A DNA stretch of 64,000 bases from JANMGV01 sp037440405 (GCA_037440405.1 JBBIUE010000001.1:96986-160985), one strand, 5' to 3'; counted from the stretch's first letter, positions 34,929 to 44,312 are shown. Notes: generated by a model from the letters alone, not told the origin. Made by a program: numbers and translations.

Positions 34929-35588
34929 TTGGCTAGAGTAGAAGCGGTTCTTTTCGATCTTGATGGCACGTTGCTGGACACTCTGGCGGACATAGCGAAC
35001 TCGGCCAATGATGTCTTGGCTCGAATGTTGAAGGCGCCGGTGCCGATCGATGATTATCGAATTCTCGTGGGTGATGGTGTATCGACTTTGTTCCACCGAT
35101 TGTTGCCACAATCTCGACAGGATGCTGGTCTTCATGAAGCCTGCCTAAATGCATTCGATGAAATTTATGCCCAGCGATGCTTTGAGCATTCGAGGCCCTA
35201 TGAGGGAATTGCGGATTTATTGACGTGGCTGAGCGCACATCATATCCCGATGGCGATTCTCTCAAACAAACCGGACCTCTTCACCAATCGGCTTGCCAGG
35301 GAACTTTTAGGCAACTGGGAATTTGCGGTAGTCTTAGGAGCTTCTGACCGTTTCCCCAAGAAACCTGATCCCGCCAGCACTCATTACATCTGTTCGACAA
35401 TGAAAGTGTTTCCATCGAGAATGTTTTACTTGGGAGACACTAACACCGACATGCAGACGGCGAAACGAGCGGGTTGCATCGCCCTTGGTGCAACTTGGGG
35501 ATTTCGCACCAAAGCCGAGTTGATTAATGCAGGAGCCGATGCGATCATAGACGAACCAATGCAAGTTACTCGGCTTTTTCACCTATAG
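34929..35588 (+). CDS. gph: HAD family phosphatase, phosphoglycolate phosphatase-like
   Basis: 219 residues with HAD motif I D-L-D-G-T-L-L-D-T (nucleophile Asp), motif II S-N-K (I-L-S-N-K-P), motif III K-K-P-D-P and motif IV G-D-T-N-T-D in Y-L-G-D-T-N-T-D-M. The cap helical domain (residues about 15-85) fits the Gph/PGP group that removes phosphate from 2-phosphoglycolate. The TTG start at 34929 lies 26 bases after subunit IV, so co-transcription with the oxidase operon is likely. Substrate specificity is not proven; other HAD sugar phosphatases are possible. Confidence 0.85.
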   Translation: MARVEAVLFDLDGTLLDTLADIANSANDVLARMLKAPVPIDDYRILVGDGVSTLFHRLLPQSRQDAGLHEACLNAFDEIYAQRCFEHSRPYEGIADLLTWLSAHHIPMAILSNKPDLFTNRLARELLGNWEFAVVLGASDRFPKKPDPASTHYICSTMKVFPSRMFYLGDTNTDMQTAKRAGCIALGATWGFRTKAELINAGADAIIDEPMQVTRLFHL

Positions 35589-35811
35589 TACCGAGAACGT
35601 TCCGTGGATGAAAACGTTGCCGGATGGAACCGAGTTCCGGTTTTGAGTAGCTGGAACAAACTGACTGCACAAATCGTTTCAGCGCGAACTCTGCGGATCA
35701 AAGAAGTGCATGGTCATTGCCTATCGCCTGCCTGGAGAAAAGGGAACCTCGATGCGTATCTCTCTCTTAAAAGAGCTCACAACTCACGGTTGTATCTTCA
35801 AGGAGTCAACG

Positions 35812-36741
35812 ATGTCCGGCCTGAAAAGCATCGCGATGATCGTGGCCCTCGTGTGTGCATGTCACTCAAACTTGTATGCCGAAGCGCCAAGAGCTTCGAA
35901 GAAGCTCGTTTTGGTAGCAGGTAAGCCATCGCATCCTCCTCGTATGCATGAATTCAACGCAGGAGTCCAGCTCCTGCAGCACTGTCTGCGATCTGTCGAA
36001 GGATTGGATACACATATTGTGCTCAACGGATGGCCACAAGATGAAAGCGTTTTCGAGAACATGGATGGGGTTGTTTTTTACATGGACGGTGGCGGTGGGC
36101 ACGAAATCGTCAAAGAGTCTGGACGGCGATTGGAACTAATTGAATCCTGGATGCAATCCGGCAAAGGAATTGGCTGCATGCACTTTGCTGTCGAAGTCGT
36201 TCCGGATCAAGCCGGGGAACAGATGAAGAGATGGATTGGCGGACATTATGAGCACTTGTATTCGTGCAATCCCATCTGGGAACCGGAATTCTCGGTTTTT
36301 CCGGATCACCCGATCACACGAGGGGTCAAACCATTCCAAGTCAAAGACGAATGGTATTTCAATATGCGATTTATCAATGACATCGAAGGCAATGGACAAC
36401 GGGAAATTTCGGGCGCGAAGTTTGTTCCGATTCTTGTAGCTTCACCGAGTGATGAAGTGCGTGATGGCCCTTACGTCTATCCCAGAGGGCCTTACGACCA
36501 TATCCAACAATCCAAGGGGCGGGCGGAAGCGATGATGTGGTGTGTCGAGCGTCCATTGGGAGGCCGAGGGTTTGGATTCACAGGCGGCCACTTCCACGAC
36601 AACTGGAGCAATGACCAGTTTCGAAAGACGGTTCTCAACGCCATGCTTTGGATAACAGGAGTCGACGTACCGGATGACGGCGTTGATTCGAAACTGGAAC
36701 CCGGACAGATCGATCAGAATCTCGATCCCAAGGGACGTTAG
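35812..36741 (+). CDS. Secreted ThuA-like domain protein
   Basis: An upstream open frame to 35710 exists, but ATG 35812 is preceded by AAGGAG (35800-35805) and starts a signal peptide (I-A-M-I-V-A-L-V-C-A-C). The mature part shows the ThuA-like flavodoxin/glutaminase-like fold: L-V-L-V-A-G-K-P-S-H-P-P-R-M-H-E-F, a G-V-V-F-Y-M-D-G-G-G-G-H-E-I motif, K-G-I-G-C-M-H-F-A-V-E, G-G-H-Y-E-H, and C-terminal G-R-G-F-G-F-T-G-G-H-F-H-D-N-W. ThuA is associated with trehalose or sugar metabolism in other bacteria, and planctomycetes carry many secreted versions. Substrate unknown. 309 residues. Confidence 0.8.
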   Translation: MSGLKSIAMIVALVCACHSNLYAEAPRASKKLVLVAGKPSHPPRMHEFNAGVQLLQHCLRSVEGLDTHIVLNGWPQDESVFENMDGVVFYMDGGGGHEIVKESGRRLELIESWMQSGKGIGCMHFAVEVVPDQAGEQMKRWIGGHYEHLYSCNPIWEPEFSVFPDHPITRGVKPFQVKDEWYFNMRFINDIEGNGQREISGAKFVPILVASPSDEVRDGPYVYPRGPYDHIQQSKGRAEAMMWCVERPLGGRGFGFTGGHFHDNWSNDQFRKTVLNAMLWITGVDVPDDGVDSKLEPGQIDQNLDPKGR

Positions 36742-36825
36742 GCCACCATCGAATGGGGCCTCCAGCACGAAGCACGTTTGGACATCTTCGTTTGGGTTGA
36801 TGCGATACGCGACTGACCGCCGCCA

Positions 36826-38220
36826 ATGAATAAGAGAACGTCCCAATTCAGCGAAGACCTACTTGCCATCCTGGTAAGCGTTATCCTGTTGACGATCTGC
36901 TGGTTCACCACCAGCGTCCAAGGAGACCGTGGGCGGCCAGGAGCTGCGACCTCGAAAGTGATCGCCGATGCGTGGCTCAAGAGTTACGTCTCGACTCCGG
37001 GTAAATGGGAAAGCAATCCGCTGGATGCCTTAGTAACTCGCACCAAGGAAGGGGCATTCGCGGGCGTCCATTTCGGAGTTCTCGGCGTCTGCATCATTGG
37101 ACTCGCCGTTTTCGCAGTGGCGGCCAGAGCATCGGGGGAGAGTTCGCTCCGATTCCTAGCTGGCTTTGTTCCAGTCGTGTTGCTTAATCTGACTGCTTTC
37201 ATCATGAGTTCGCAAAGTGCGATTCAGCAACTTGGCATTGAGTACGCGATTTGGGCCCTATTGCTCGGACTGATGATCAGCAACTTGGCGGGAACTCCCG
37301 CTTGGATGCAGCCTGCGATAAAGACGGAGCTGTATTTGAAAGCAGGATTAGTGCTGATGGGAGCGACGATTCTTATCAGCAAGTTGTTGGCACTTGGAGT
37401 TCCAGGCATCTTCGTATCATGGGTGGTTACTCCGATCGTATTGGTAACGACATTTTGGTTCGGACAGCGCGTATTGAAGCTGGAATCAGCGACCTTAAAC
37501 ATGGTCATCAGTGCGGACATGTCCGTTTGTGGCACGTCGGCGGCGATTGCTACGGCAGCTGCGGTCGGCGCCAAAAAAGAAGAACTCACGACCGCCATTG
37601 GGCTTTCGATGGCCTTCACGCTGATCATGATGTTTGTTATGCCCGCAGTGATTCGAGGATTGGGAATCGATCCCGTGTTGGGTGGAGCCTGGATGGGAGG
37701 TACTATCGATTCGACGGGAGCCGTCGCGGCTGCCGGAGCGATGCTAGGGGATGCCGCTCGCGACGTTGCTATCACCATCAAAATGATACAGAACGTCATG
37801 ATCGGTGCGATCGCGTTCGTCGTTTCTCTGTATTGGGTGACGCGCATGTCCCCCTCCGTTGAGATTCGTCGATCGAATCCGAGTGAAGTCTGGAAAAGAT
37901 TTCCGAAATTCATCCTCGGATTTCTCGGTGCATCGATCGTCTTCTCGCTTATTTATCAGTATGCACCCTATGGCCAACTCAGAGTCGATGCCATGGTGAA
38001 TGGACCGATCAAGACCCTTCAAACTTGGTTCTTCGGTCTGGCCTTCGTGAGTATCGGTTTGGAGACGAATTTTCGACAGATCAGCAAAAACCTCGCCGGC
38101 GGAAAGCCATTGATACTTTATGTCTGTGGGCAGACACTCAATCTCGCATTGACGTTCGTCATGGCATGGCTCATGTTCCAAGTGGTCTTTCCCCATGCAA
38201 CCGATGTGTTACGAAATTAA
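36826..38220 (+). CDS. YeiH/UPF0324 family membrane protein, putative sulfate exporter
   Basis: 464 residues, about 11 transmembrane helices. The UPF0324 hallmark I-S-A-D-M-S-V-C-G-T-S-A-A-I-A-T-A-A-A-V-G-A-K is present, with G-L-V-L-M-G-A-T-I-L and G-G-T-I-D-S-T-G-A-V-A-A-A-G. Members are annotated as putative sulfate exporters, but substrate evidence is thin. An N-terminal extension (residues about 25-80) separates the first helix from the core, making the protein longer than YeiH (about 350). The stop overlaps the convergent miaA end by 12 bases. Confidence 0.85.
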   Translation: MNKRTSQFSEDLLAILVSVILLTICWFTTSVQGDRGRPGAATSKVIADAWLKSYVSTPGKWESNPLDALVTRTKEGAFAGVHFGVLGVCIIGLAVFAVAARASGESSLRFLAGFVPVVLLNLTAFIMSSQSAIQQLGIEYAIWALLLGLMISNLAGTPAWMQPAIKTELYLKAGLVLMGATILISKLLALGVPGIFVSWVVTPIVLVTTFWFGQRVLKLESATLNMVISADMSVCGTSAAIATAAAVGAKKEELTTAIGLSMAFTLIMMFVMPAVIRGLGIDPVLGGAWMGGTIDSTGAVAAAGAMLGDAARDVAITIKMIQNVMIGAIAFVVSLYWVTRMSPSVEIRRSNPSEVWKRFPKFILGFLGASIVFSLIYQYAPYGQLRVDAMVNGPIKTLQTWFFGLAFVSIGLETNFRQISKNLAGGKPLILYVCGQTLNLALTFVMAWLMFQVVFPHATDVLRN

Positions 38221-39174
38221 ATGTTCGACAATCCGCGCAGCCACTTGGTGCGGATCAAATGGTTCTGTCATGGGGATCCGAACCAACTCAGGCATGGAGC
38301 GAAACCAAATCTCCTGACGGCGAACGAACTGACGCGTGTGGGCTTTCACTTCTTCGATCAATTTGGTCAGCGTTTCCGGATGGATCTCATCTTGAAGGGC
38401 GAGAAGCACTTCGCGATATCCCAATGCTTGCGACGCCGTCCGTCCGAACGGACCATGTCGTTGGAGCAGATGTTTCGTTTCTTCGATCAATCCTCGTTGA
38501 AACATTTGCTCGACCCTTTGGTTGACGCGGGCATGCAAATCAGCTCGATTCCACTGCAAGACGGCGGCTTTCGGGGGAACAATCGGTATGCGTTCGAATT
38601 GCGTTTGCCAGTGGCTGAGAGGTTTACCCGTTATCTTGGCAACTTCCAAGGCCCTCGTCATTCGACGAAGATCGCCGGGCAGAATCTTATGCGCTGCGAC
38701 TGGATCGACATGTTCAAGACGCTGACGCAGTGCATCCAATCCCCATTTGGCGGCATCTTCTTCGACTTCACGCCGAAACTCCCAATCTGCTGGAGGTCCC
38801 AAGAAGAGGCCTCGCGTCAGTGCTTTGAGGTAGAGAGGAGTTCCCCCGACGATGAGGACTTGCTTTCCGCGAGCGCGAATGTCTTCGCTGATCCGATGAG
38901 CCAAATCGACATACTGGGATAAGCTAAAATCCTCGGTTGGATGGATGATGTCGATTAGGTGATGAGGAATGATCGAGCGTTGCTCAGGTGTGGGCTTAGC
39001 CGTACCGATATCCATACCTCGATAGATGGCCATCGAGTCCATCGATAGAATCTCGGCATCGAGCAATTCAGCGAGACCCAATCCAATCGACGTCTTGCCG
39101 CTGGCCGTTGGTCCCGTCAGGAACCATCCATCTCGAAGTGGAGGTCGAATCCACGAATCTGGCAGCGAAACCAT
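38209..39174 (-). CDS. miaA: tRNA dimethylallyltransferase
   Basis: 321-residue isopentenyl-tRNA transferase that modifies A37 of UNN-decoding tRNAs. P-loop G21-P-T-A-S-G-K-T28, D-S-M-A-I-Y-R-G-M-D-I-G-T-A-K-P-T, H-H-L-I-D, V-G-G-T-P-L-Y-L-K-A-L and R-R-M-T-R-A-L-E-V are typical MiaA motifs. It is the last gene of a minus-strand group kdsA-lipoprotein-miaA, 17 bases after the lipoprotein. Its 3' end overlaps the end of the convergent transporter gene by 12 bases. Confidence 0.95.
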   Translation of the reverse strand: MVSLPDSWIRPPLRDGWFLTGPTASGKTSIGLGLAELLDAEILSMDSMAIYRGMDIGTAKPTPEQRSIIPHHLIDIIHPTEDFSLSQYVDLAHRISEDIRARGKQVLIVGGTPLYLKALTRGLFLGPPADWEFRREVEEDAAKWGLDALRQRLEHVDPVAAHKILPGDLRRMTRALEVAKITGKPLSHWQTQFERIPIVPPKAAVLQWNRADLHARVNQRVEQMFQRGLIEETKHLLQRHGPFGRTASQALGYREVLLALQDEIHPETLTKLIEEVKAHTRQFVRRQEIWFRSMPELVRIPMTEPFDPHQVAARIVEHLIS

Positions 39175-39191
39175 TGTGCGAATGATCTGTA

Positions 39192-40913
39192 CTAATTACC
39201 TGAATCGCCGGACTGTCCTAATAGCCGAACACGAATGCGATTCCCAGCCTCTTGCGAGGACGGCCCTTTGCGATACCAGTCAAGTGCCTCTGCGGTTTGC
39301 CCGAGCTGTTCGAGAGACCGACCAATCAGATACCAGCAGATGGGATGAAAATACTCGGTTCCCCGGAACTGCAAAGTTCTCTTATCCGCCCAACTGCGAC
39401 AGGATTCGAAATTCGCCAGGTCGAACTGAAGCATGGCGATGAAGATGCTACTAAAAAACTTCGATTCTCGAATGACTTCTTGAGTCCGAATCACACGCTG
39501 TTCAAAAACGTTGTAGTCTTCCCCTAGGTTCCTGCGAACGGCAAGGGATTTCTGCACGTCTTGATCGGTCAGCATCTTGTCCAAGGTTGCATCATCAACT
39601 CGCAACTGCATGTACATGCCAAGTGCTCCGGCTTCAGAGATTGTATTTTCAAACTTTCCAGCGAGATGAGCCATTCGGGCGCGACTGACGACGTTATCAT
39701 CCATGAAGATGATCAGCTTTCGAAGGAACGGTGGGATCGTTGGATTGGGTTGTTTGAGACGCTCGCGCAACTGGCGACTGTACTCGTAATTCATCCACGG
39801 CAGGCCCCACAGCCGCAATTTTAGGTCGGGACAACAACGGCTGACTTCCTTTGCGATCGCATCAGCATCGGTTGAAAGGGTCAGTCTCGTGTCCCCGGTA
39901 AGCGCGTTTTCCAACAGGAACATCGTGCGACTCAGACTCATCGGGTCTAAGTCCACAAGACCGATCACCTGCTTCACTTGATCGAACGTCATGCCATACT
40001 CGAAGAACCCGGGAACACGCGCTCTTCGCAAGACGGACTCATCGGACTGAGCTTGTCTGAGCGTGGCGATGCCCACTTGCCCAGGTCCGGGGAGCGGAAT
40101 ACCCATTCGCGGTTCAAACAAGTACAGCTCTCCTCCAACCGGAATGCCCATCAGCCATAGTTTGAGTTCTGTTCCTCCGGGCAGCGCCAGCCAGATGACG
40201 GGGATCGACTCCTGAAAGCACAGTTGCGAGAACACGCGTGCTCGAGCAAGCGCGTCACCCCGAGCCATCATCATGGTTTGCCAAGGCAGTTGTGTATAAC
40301 CTTTCCCCGTATCCGAATAGGGCAAGCTTGGATTCGGAATCAGAGACTCGATCTCCTTCGGGTTTCCTTCAGCGTAAATGTTGCGTATGGTCCAATCGAA
40401 GAGTTTCATCGCCGTTTCCAGCCGACTGAAATCTTCAGGGGCGACCGACTCCTTCTGCTTCTCTAACCAGCGTGCGAACAATCCATCGCGATACGGTTGC
40501 CGGGTCACCCAGGAAGCGGTTTGATTCATCATCCAGCATTGAAACAAGTAGTCGCATTCCGATTCTTCGAAAACCGGCAGATCGATCCTCTCTGCCCATG
40601 GCGACTTTTGAGCATCAGGAGGCAAGGTGGATAAGAGTTGCGTCTTCTTCCAACGGTCATCCGGTCCGAGTGCGTTTCGCCAAGCATTGAGATGGTATAC
40701 CACTTCACGAACCGCCGCTCGACGCTCGAAGTGAATCATCTGCGGGATGTACCGAAAAACCTCGTTAGCCGATTCCTTTTTGGGTGTGGTAGCCTCCAAG
40801 TCTTGCTGAATTTGAACGACCTCATCGGGAATCGTCTTTCGGCATCCAATGATCAGCATCAAGCAAAGAAGAAGTGTGGGAAGAATGTATTTAGAGAGCG
40901 GCACTATGGACAT
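39192..40913 (-). CDS. Large lipoprotein with transglutaminase-like and TPR-like segments, role unknown
   Basis: The frame opens at 41003, but the ATG at 40913 begins a clean lipoprotein signal: a hydrophobic run then L-I-I-G-C24. The first 31 codons of the longer frame overlap the kdsA 3' end. Residues about 130-290 resemble a degenerate transglutaminase-like region (D-A-L-A-R-A-R-V-F-S-Q-L-C-F-Q-E-S-I-P-V), with the nucleophile Cys plausible. The C-terminal quarter has helical repeats ending in a TPR-like motif (C-W-Y-L-I-G-R-S-L-E-Q-L-G-Q-T-A-E-A-L-D-W-Y). 573 residues. Related unnamed lipoproteins are expected in planctomycetes. Role unknown. Confidence 0.72.
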   Translation of the reverse strand: MSIVPLSKYILPTLLLCLMLIIGCRKTIPDEVVQIQQDLEATTPKKESANEVFRYIPQMIHFERRAAVREVVYHLNAWRNALGPDDRWKKTQLLSTLPPDAQKSPWAERIDLPVFEESECDYLFQCWMMNQTASWVTRQPYRDGLFARWLEKQKESVAPEDFSRLETAMKLFDWTIRNIYAEGNPKEIESLIPNPSLPYSDTGKGYTQLPWQTMMMARGDALARARVFSQLCFQESIPVIWLALPGGTELKLWLMGIPVGGELYLFEPRMGIPLPGPGQVGIATLRQAQSDESVLRRARVPGFFEYGMTFDQVKQVIGLVDLDPMSLSRTMFLLENALTGDTRLTLSTDADAIAKEVSRCCPDLKLRLWGLPWMNYEYSRQLRERLKQPNPTIPPFLRKLIIFMDDNVVSRARMAHLAGKFENTISEAGALGMYMQLRVDDATLDKMLTDQDVQKSLAVRRNLGEDYNVFEQRVIRTQEVIRESKFFSSIFIAMLQFDLANFESCRSWADKRTLQFRGTEYFHPICWYLIGRSLEQLGQTAEALDWYRKGPSSQEAGNRIRVRLLGQSGDSGN

Positions 40914-40972
40914 ACAAATGCAATCCACCAGAATCTTTTTGGGTGTCATCCCGACGAAAGACAGTATTATAG

Positions 40973-41797
40973 CTACGCGGAGAGGGTCCGGACGGTTTCC
41001 CACAATCGAATGAGCCGTGTCAATACTCCCTCGAACTGATCAAGCGGGATCATGTTTGGGCCATCGCTCGGAGACTGGTCGGGATCGGGGTGGGTTTCAA
41101 AGAATAATCCATCTGCCCCGACTGCGATGGCTGCCCGCGCCAGAGGCTCGACCATGGCGCGATTTCCCCCGGTCGCATGTCCAAGACCGCCTGGACGCTG
41201 CACCGAGTGCGTCGCATCGAATATCACAGGAACATGGAATGCCTTCATGACCGAAATGCCCGAGAAGTCGTTGACTAGCCGTCCGTAACCAAAAAAAGTT
41301 CCGCGTTCGGTAAGCATGGCGGCAGAGGAACCACCCGCGAGCACTTTTTCGACCACGTACTTCATGTCCTCAGGAGCGAGGAATTGCCCCTTCTTGACAT
41401 TGACTGGCTTGCCCGTTTCCGCAGCAGCGAGCAACAAATCGGTCTGCCTCGCCAGAAATGCCGGAATTTGAAGAAGGTCACAGACTTCAGCGACAGGCTT
41501 CGTTTGATCAGGCAGATGGACGTCCGTCGTCACGGGAAGACCAGTCGTCCTTCGCACAGATTCGAGTATGCGAAGTCCACTCTCCACGCCCGGTCCTCGA
41601 AACCCGCGAATGCTCGTCCGATTCGCCTTGTCGAAACTCGCCTTGAAGACCAGCGGGAGTTGCAACCGATGAGCAATCGTCCGAAGTTCTTCCGCAATTC
41701 GGAGTGCCAACTCCTTCGATTCCAAGACGCAAGGTCCCGCAATGATCAAAGGTCGATCATTCGGTTTCCATGCGAGCATTCCTATCGAGAGTTCCAT
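40973..41797 (-). CDS. kdsA: 3-deoxy-8-phosphooctulonate (KDO-8-P) synthase
   Basis: 274 residues. Condenses arabinose-5-phosphate and PEP to KDO-8-phosphate for lipopolysaccharide. Motifs are I-A-G-P-C23-V-L-E-S, F-K-A-S-F-D-K-A-N-R-T-S, R-G-F-R-G-P-G, T-D-V-H, Q-I-P-A-F-L-A-R-Q-T-D-L, N-V-K-K-G-Q-F and F-D-A-T-H-S-V-Q-R-P-G. Cys23 at the position that is Asn in the E. coli enzyme indicates the metal-dependent class II form. Presence supports an LPS-type outer membrane. It precedes the lipoprotein and miaA in one direction. Confidence 0.95.
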   Translation of the reverse strand: MELSIGMLAWKPNDRPLIIAGPCVLESKELALRIAEELRTIAHRLQLPLVFKASFDKANRTSIRGFRGPGVESGLRILESVRRTTGLPVTTDVHLPDQTKPVAEVCDLLQIPAFLARQTDLLLAAAETGKPVNVKKGQFLAPEDMKYVVEKVLAGGSSAAMLTERGTFFGYGRLVNDFSGISVMKAFHVPVIFDATHSVQRPGGLGHATGGNRAMVEPLARAAIAVGADGLFFETHPDPDQSPSDGPNMIPLDQFEGVLTRLIRLWETVRTLSA

Positions 41798-42100
41798 GTG
41801 TTACTTGCTGCAATGGTATTAGTGAATGAGAGACAGTCGGTTTGCTGCATTGAATGATTTGTCGAACGACAGCATGTAGCTGATTCGACGATCGAGCAGC
41901 AATTCTACCATTGGTCCGAGCAAGAGATAATCACAACTGGCATCGAAACGTCGTGCAATTTTTGAGGATGCGCTCTGCGAGCGAAGTAGCACAATGAAAA
42001 AACCTCCGCCATCGATTGCAAACTCGATGACGAAGGTCTGTATTTTTCGCCTTGCTGCGAATTCGACAATTGATAGTCGAATTGGCAATGTGGACAGTGA
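41798..42100. other. Intergenic, no supported gene
   Basis: 303 bases between kdsA and the BON-domain gene, both on the minus strand. Frames here on the minus strand begin with non-ATG codons and lack motifs. It presumably holds the kdsA promoter and the 3' end of the BON transcript. Confidence 0.4.
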
Positions 42101-43048
42101 CTATCTCTTGCTGGAGAAATCCAGGTACCACAGGCCGTCGTCCCATTCAAGGGTGACTTTGCGCCAGCCGAGTGGAACCTGAGGATAGGGATAGAACGGT
42201 CCGATGTATGGCCAAGCTGATGCACTGTATTGCTTGGGATAGGTGACTGCGGCGTAGTTGGGGTACGCAGCATAACTAGGCCAAGAATAGCTCGGCATGT
42301 GAGGCTGATCGTAGCGAGGAGCCCCTCCAGCATAGGACGACACGCCTTGCATTGGAACTGGAGCAGGCATGCCAGAATCCATCATTTGGGAGGCCAACAT
42401 GCTCGGTGCGAACGGTTGCGGAACACCACTGCCGACGACTGGCATACTGGATGATTGACCAGATGCCGTTCGAACTCCGGATTCGCCTGCCACTGTGATG
42501 TCGTCGATGACCTTGCGAACGCCAGCGGTTCGCTGAGCAACGCTCAGAACGCGCTGCTTCTGATCGGGCGTGGCAACGTAGCCTCGCAGCCAAACTTCCC
42601 CGCTCACCGTGGATACGTCCAGTTCGAAGTGACGCAGCTTGCCCGACTGCTTTTCCGAAGAAAGTTGCCCGATGATTCGGTCGGTGATGTCTGCATCGCG
42701 AGCCGTCACGCTGGATTCAGGTGCGTTGGCGGAAGCCGGTGTTGCTCCCGTTCCAGTCATGACGGATTCACCGTCGACGGTCAACAAGTTTTCGACGAAT
42801 CGAACACCAGATGCATTGCGAGCTGCATTCAAAACGGTATTCAATTGTTCTTGGTTCGCAACATTGCCGGTCAACGTGACTTTGCCATCCTTCACGCTGA
42901 GGTCGAGGTCGAAGCCTTTCAAAGCTCCGGTCGACTGCTGTTTTTTGAGTGCAGAAATGACAGCGACCTCTCGATCACCACCCAGCGCCGACATCGGCGC
43001 AGCCGCAGTCATCGATGCAATCACGATGCCTAAAAAGAAGCGACGCAT
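42101..43048 (-). CDS. Secreted protein with two BON domains
   Basis: The frame opens at 43228, but ATG 43048 has an excellent AGGAGGG site five bases upstream and starts a signal peptide (M-R-R-F-F-L-G-I-V-I-A-S-M-T-A-A-A-P). Two BON domains follow, about residues 28-95 (ending G-V-R-F-V-E-N-L-L-T-V) and 115-185 (G-E-V-W-L-R-G-Y-V-A-T-P-D-Q-K-Q-R-V-L). The C-terminal half is Pro/Tyr/Ser-rich (Y-P-N-Y-A-A-V-T-Y-P-K-Q-Y) and ends with a short beta-rich motif. BON domains bind membranes or phospholipids, so envelope maintenance is likely. 315 residues. Confidence 0.85.
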   Translation of the reverse strand: MRRFFLGIVIASMTAAAPMSALGGDREVAVISALKKQQSTGALKGFDLDLSVKDGKVTLTGNVANQEQLNTVLNAARNASGVRFVENLLTVDGESVMTGTGATPASANAPESSVTARDADITDRIIGQLSSEKQSGKLRHFELDVSTVSGEVWLRGYVATPDQKQRVLSVAQRTAGVRKVIDDITVAGESGVRTASGQSSSMPVVGSGVPQPFAPSMLASQMMDSGMPAPVPMQGVSSYAGGAPRYDQPHMPSYSWPSYAAYPNYAAVTYPKQYSASAWPYIGPFYPYPQVPLGWRKVTLEWDDGLWYLDFSSKR

Positions 43049-43053
43049 GGAAA

Positions 43054-43060
43054 CCCTCCT
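43054..43060 (-). promoter_or_regulatory. Strong ribosome-binding site deciding the BON protein start
   Basis: Minus-strand AGGAGGG lies five bases before ATG 43048. It is one of the few near-consensus Shine-Dalgarno sites in the window and rules out the upstream in-frame starts. Confidence 0.8.
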
Positions 43061-43710
43061 ACGGTAGTTCTGTGGTCTTTTGGGCTTGGGTTGGGGACAT
43101 ACTTGCCATGGTCGAGCGAAGCCCCCCTCGCGCAACTTGACTGCCAGTCGTGTACCCAGAAATAGTTTTCGGCATGAGGATGGTAGCGAGCAAAACGTTT
43201 TTTCGGATTTTGCGAACCAGAATGGCACGTCAACAAGCCAAATTCAAGTGTCGGTCTCGTTCAATCGTTGCAATCGATACGGTTTAACAGATCAACATTC
43301 GATTCGGTGACGAAACCTCCTCCCATTGGATCGTCAAGAGATGAAACGACCCACGCCAACAAGCAGTCTGTTTCCATCACTCCCGTTCGATTGCTAGCAG
43401 AAACGAGCGCTGTTAGCCATTGCAGACTGCGACAAATCATCGAACTTCCGTTCGAATCAAAGCAAACCGAGCAGCAGATCAAAATAAGCTGGGCAGCTCG
43501 CGCAGCGCCGTTCCAAAGTTTGAAGAAGATCACACTCGTACTCCAGTTGAACAGAGTGCGACGACTCGGGTTTATTGCTAAGCTCGCAACTGCTGGTCGA
43601 CTGAATACCAACTTCTGAGTTGAAAGCTTGCTTTCATCATACGACTGGTCGAACGATGCGGCGTTGGGCTGCCAAACTCACGACTTACATGGATTCGATT
43701 ATGGACTCGG
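43061..43710. other. Intergenic region of about 650 bases with no confident gene
   Basis: Two overlapping frames of 116 codons (43268-43618 plus, 43261-43611 minus) occupy the middle. Both start with TTG, neither has a ribosome-binding site, signal or domain, and they cannot both be coding. I treat the region as non-coding, probably with promoter elements of the minus-strand BON gene. Confidence 0.45.
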
Positions 43711-44298
43711 TTACGGCTGAACGACGGAACCGAGAAGCTTTAGAAATTCTCGCATCCAAGCAGGGTGCGCTGGCCATGCGGCGGCGGTGACGAGGTGGCC
43801 ATCGACCGTTGCCGAATCGAAGTTGGAATTCGGAGGATCGTAGGTCCCTCCCGCCAGAATGACTTCGGTCGAGACGGCTGGATAAGCGCAGCACTTGAGA
43901 GACGTAAGTATTCCCGCTGCCGCCAACATCTGTGGGCCGTGGCAAATAGCTGCGATAGGTTTTCGAGCCGAATGGAAATCTCGAATGATGTCGAGAACCT
44001 TGGTATTCAAGCGCAAGTACTCGGGAGCTCGGCCGCCGGGGAGGACGAGAGCGTCGTATGCCGCAGATTCCACCGAATCGAAATCAGCATTCAAGGTGAA
44101 TCGGTGCCCCGGTTTCTCACTGTAGGTTTGGTGTCCCTCGAAGTCATGTATTGCGGTTGCAACGAAGTCGCCGACCCTCTTCCCTGGACAGACGGCATGG
44201 CAAACGTGGCCGACCATGAGAAGCATTTGATAGGGCACCATGACCTCGTAGTCTTCGACGAAGTCCCCAACGATGAAAAGAATTCTTTTTGCAGACAT
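43711..44298 (-). CDS. DJ-1/PfpI superfamily protein
   Basis: 195 residues. The nucleophile elbow is A-A-I-C119-H120-G-P-Q with the acid Glu in D-Y-E-V near residue 18; further motifs are D-A-L-V-L-P-G-G-R-A-P-E-Y-L and V-D-G-H-L-V-T-A-A-A-W-P-A-H-P. The group includes proteases, glyoxalases/deglycases and chaperones, and which activity applies cannot be told from sequence. It starts 14 bases after the upstream lipoprotein gene, so the two are probably co-transcribed. Confidence 0.85.
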   Translation of the reverse strand: MSAKRILFIVGDFVEDYEVMVPYQMLLMVGHVCHAVCPGKRVGDFVATAIHDFEGHQTYSEKPGHRFTLNADFDSVESAAYDALVLPGGRAPEYLRLNTKVLDIIRDFHSARKPIAAICHGPQMLAAAGILTSLKCCAYPAVSTEVILAGGTYDPPNSNFDSATVDGHLVTAAAWPAHPAWMREFLKLLGSVVQP

Positions 44299-44312
44299 GG
44301 TTGGTTTTCACC

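Noticed and set aside
43261..43618. Pair of overlapping 116-codon frames on opposite strands
   Set aside because: Both use TTG starts, have no ribosome-binding site, and show no domain or coding-like composition; at most one could be real.
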